From: Azolla caroliniana
Lineage: Eukaryota; Polypodiophyta
DNA length: 64,000 nt
Assembly: GCA_043228905.1 (NCBI GenBank)
Contig: JBHGNT010000017.1
Span: forward strand, 992,001 to 1,056,000
Direction of reading: 5' to 3'
This document shows positions 61,594 through 64,000 of the stretch, piece after piece (position 1 is the first letter of the stretch; every line of letters starts with the position of its first letter). Made by a program: the position numbers and the translations under genes. The notes under the pieces are model-generated. The model made no database searches. It saw only the letters and a program-made list of their open reading frames with translations, and was not told the DNA's origin.

Positions 61594-62860
61594 GTCATTG
61601 ATATGGTGCCTTACCTTTTTGAAGCAGATCGTGAGAAGTTATGATGTAATTTTCTGTCACCATTCTATCCATGTCTAAGAATCGTGCCTTGATTCAACAA
61701 GTTCACGTTGATTCTGGCTCAGACTTTTTCAAGAAGCAGTTTAGATATTTGTATATATGGAAGAAGGCTTGCAAAGACTTGATTATGGGTTGTAAACTTG
61801 AGTTGTGTTCCACAACCCTTGCAGCAATGTGCCATATTTTTAATAGGGTTTGAGCCCTTGCCCTTCACTCGGATAGACTTGTATATAATCTTTTAATTTG
61901 TATGTTCATTTTGTGGTGATCAAGTTGGCTAATTACCCATTACAATAAGTTATGCAAGCTTCCCAGTGGAAAATATATATGCTCAGAAGGGGATGTAATT
62001 GTCAAATGGCTATTCGCTCACTCAGATCGGAACTTTTGATTAAAGTTCCTGATTGTGCACACCTCAGAAAGAAATCTGGACGACATATTTTTTATGAGTT
62101 GGCCCAAAACTAAGTGTATTCAGCTCCATAATTAATGTTTGTCCATTGCTTTGGAGGCTTCACAAGTTGCTATATTGTTGTTACTCATATGCCCCAAACA
62201 CTCACAATGAAACCTCAATAATACCACCTACCACAACACCTACCCTCACTCGTTACATAAACACGCCTCTAAGAGGGTATGAACAACTTTGGTGGATATC
62301 TTTGGTTCAAAAGTGAATGCCACGTAGGTTCATGTTGTAGAAATGCTTATGTTTCAGTTTCAACTCTTATTAAAGTAGTTAATATTTTGCTGAAAGCTCA
62401 TTTTGAGTCATGTAAGTTAATGTAGCATGAGACTCTTGATCAGCACATGTTGTAAATAGTGAAGTAAATGTGTGATTGGATTGACCAAAACATACTGTGG
62501 AGATAAGGCATTTTCATATGGAAAGGTCTGAAAGTAGGTTATTGGTCAATATGTAGGTTATCAGTCTGAAAGCAGCCTTTACCAGGGATTCCAGAGTGTA
62601 TCTCAGTCTGAAAGCAGCCCTTCTTTAGGTTCTATTTGTACATGATCATGGGATCATGACCACAATACTAGCATTTCCTCAAACTTGTACATGTTGACAT
62701 GCTCTGAATTGCAGTACAATGCGACCTTGATGGAAGACATAAATACAAACAACCTTTGACTACCACATTCTTCGCAGATTTGAGATCTTGTCTGATATCT
62801 TAACCAAGATTTGGGAACTTTAACTCAAGCTATTTTTTCTTCACATGATCAATCATTCAT
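61594..62860. other. Intergenic DNA between convergent ENTH and PPR genes
   Basis: 3' UTRs of both genes are expected here. A short phrase (TCAGTCTGAAAGCAGCC) occurs twice at about 62560 and 62604. Nothing else recognised. Confidence 0.5.
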
Positions 62861-64000
62861 TCATTCAGAAGTATCTGATAGCAATACATATGGTGCAGAC
62901 AAAGTTGGCTCCAACTTCATAATATGCTCAGCAGCATATTGTGCTCGCTCCTTATCAGCACCATGTGTCCTACATGCCCCAAGAAAGGCCTTCCATGCCA
63001 CCACCTCATTAGAAACTCTCACATCTTTCAATAATGCCTCTGCTTCATCTAAGTGTCCAAATCTTCCAAAAAGATCGATCATGCTAACATAATGTTCACC
63101 TGATGGTGAAATGCCATAATCTCTAGTCATGGAAGCAAAGTAAAACTTCGCTTGCTTTACCAATCCTGCATGGCTGCAAGCATGCAGAACACTCACAAAG
63201 GTTATTGCATCTGGTTGAAAAGTTGGAGAGCCTCTTCCCCCAGTCCATGTTGAGCATATGCATTGATAATGATATTCCAACATATAACGTTTTTATCTGA
63301 GATCTTACTGAATACCTTGGAACTGTTGTCCAGATCTCCACATTTTCCATACATATGCACAACAGCTCTTGCGATGATTGTATCGGATTCGAACCCATTT
63401 TCTGTAAGATTCTTGTGAACCAGTTTGCCATCATCTAAAGAGGCTATGTTACCACATGCACCAAGGACACTGATGAAAGTGATATCATTGGGTGCCGCCT
63501 CCTCATCATCTACCATTTGAAAATATAGTTGAATTGCCTTGTTGCTGTGCCCATGCTCTTGATATGCACTGATCATTGCATTCCATGAAATGATAGCACG
63601 ATGATTAGACATTCTACAAAATGAGATTTCCGCATCATCTAGACTACCACATTTGCTGTACATAGTGATTAGAGCATTCCCTACAATACTATATTGCTCA
63701 AAACCTGCATCAATGATATTAGCATGTATGCTCCTACCTTTCTGGAGGTCAGAGCACCCATCGATAGCAGCACTAAATGTATAATCATCTGGATCAATTC
63801 CTTTCAGTTTCATTTGGTGAAGGAATTTGAGAGTGTCAAAGCTATGCAAATAATATAAGTATGCAGAAAGCAAAGTGTTCCAGGTCACAAGATCTCGCTG
63901 GGACATTCTATTAAATACACTTTCTGCTAGTTCAAGATTTCCACACCTACTATACATACTCACAAGTGCAGTTCCAATGACGACATCCATCTCAACACCG
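62861..64000 (-). pseudogene. Pentatricopeptide-repeat (PLS/PCMP-type) protein, partial, frameshifted
   Basis: Organelle RNA-binding family; plant PPR proteins edit, splice or stabilise mitochondrial or plastid transcripts. The frame enters from beyond 64000 (GVEMDVVIGTALVSMYSRCGNLELAESVF) and shows about seven PPR motifs (LITMYSKCGSLDDAEISF, NAMISAYQEHGHSNKAIQLY, VVHMYGKCGDLDNSSKVF, WNIIINAYAQHGLGEEALQLF). After LFNQMQ it stops at TAA. The normal continuation PDAITFVSVLHACSHAGLVKQAKFYF resumes in another frame and reads to the E-motif (LEPTLSAPYVLLSD), then ends early at TGA (62861-62863) where further E residues are expected. The 5' part is outside the window. One frameshift plus early stop suggests a pseudogene, though an assembly error could mimic the frameshift. 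Confidence 0.88.

Overview
The window is nuclear DNA from a seed plant. The genes have GT-AG introns, UTRs and plant-specific families, the non-coding DNA is AT-rich, CT/TA/GAA microsatellites are frequent, and both Ty1/copia and Ty3/gypsy sequences are present. The species cannot be fixed from the sequence; a dicot or other non-grass angiosperm fits best.

Layout. (1) 120-3165 (+): a two-exon DIVARICATA-type MYB transcription factor with the SHAQKYF repeat. (2) 4265-11042 (-): a decayed but intron-bearing CULLIN1-like gene. I recognise at least ten exon remnants in the right order, several with intact splice borders, but with frameshifts, stops and a missing centre. (3) 11.1-15.7 kb: AT-rich intergenic DNA with nothing recognised. 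(4) 16016-20196 (+): a complete 14-exon gene for plastidial NAD-dependent glyceraldehyde-3-phosphate dehydrogenase (GAPCp, 441 aa). (5) 21950-24433 (+): a single-exon gene for an 827-aa protein of unknown family, with a long Arg/Asp/Gln-rich repeat tract and a non-repetitive C-terminal domain. (6) 24.4-28.5 kb: AT-rich, unassigned. (7) 28524-34090 (+): a nearly complete, recently inserted Ty1/copia LTR retrotransposon with a broken protease motif and one in-frame TGA. (8) 34.2-34.95 kb: a 391-bp tandem duplication. (9) 35231-51714 (+): a complete 16-exon FURRY (Fry/Tao3/Mor2-type) scaffold gene, 2214 aa, with two decayed gypsy reverse-transcriptase pieces in intron 7. (10) 53.4-55.6 kb (+): a probable small gene of unknown function behind a telomere-repeat/TATA promoter. 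(11) 59709-61593 (+): a four-exon ENTH-domain (epsin-like) adaptor. (12) 62861-64000 (-): a PPR protein gene, cut by the window edge, frameshifted and truncated at its C-terminus.

The genes do not form a pathway. They are independent plant housekeeping or regulatory loci (transcription, plastid glycolysis, cell morphogenesis scaffold, clathrin trafficking, organelle RNA processing) separated by repeat-rich DNA. All exon borders were deduced by reading frames across GT-AG sites. The summed exons stay in frame for the MYB, GAPCp, FRY and ENTH genes, which is strong internal support for those models.
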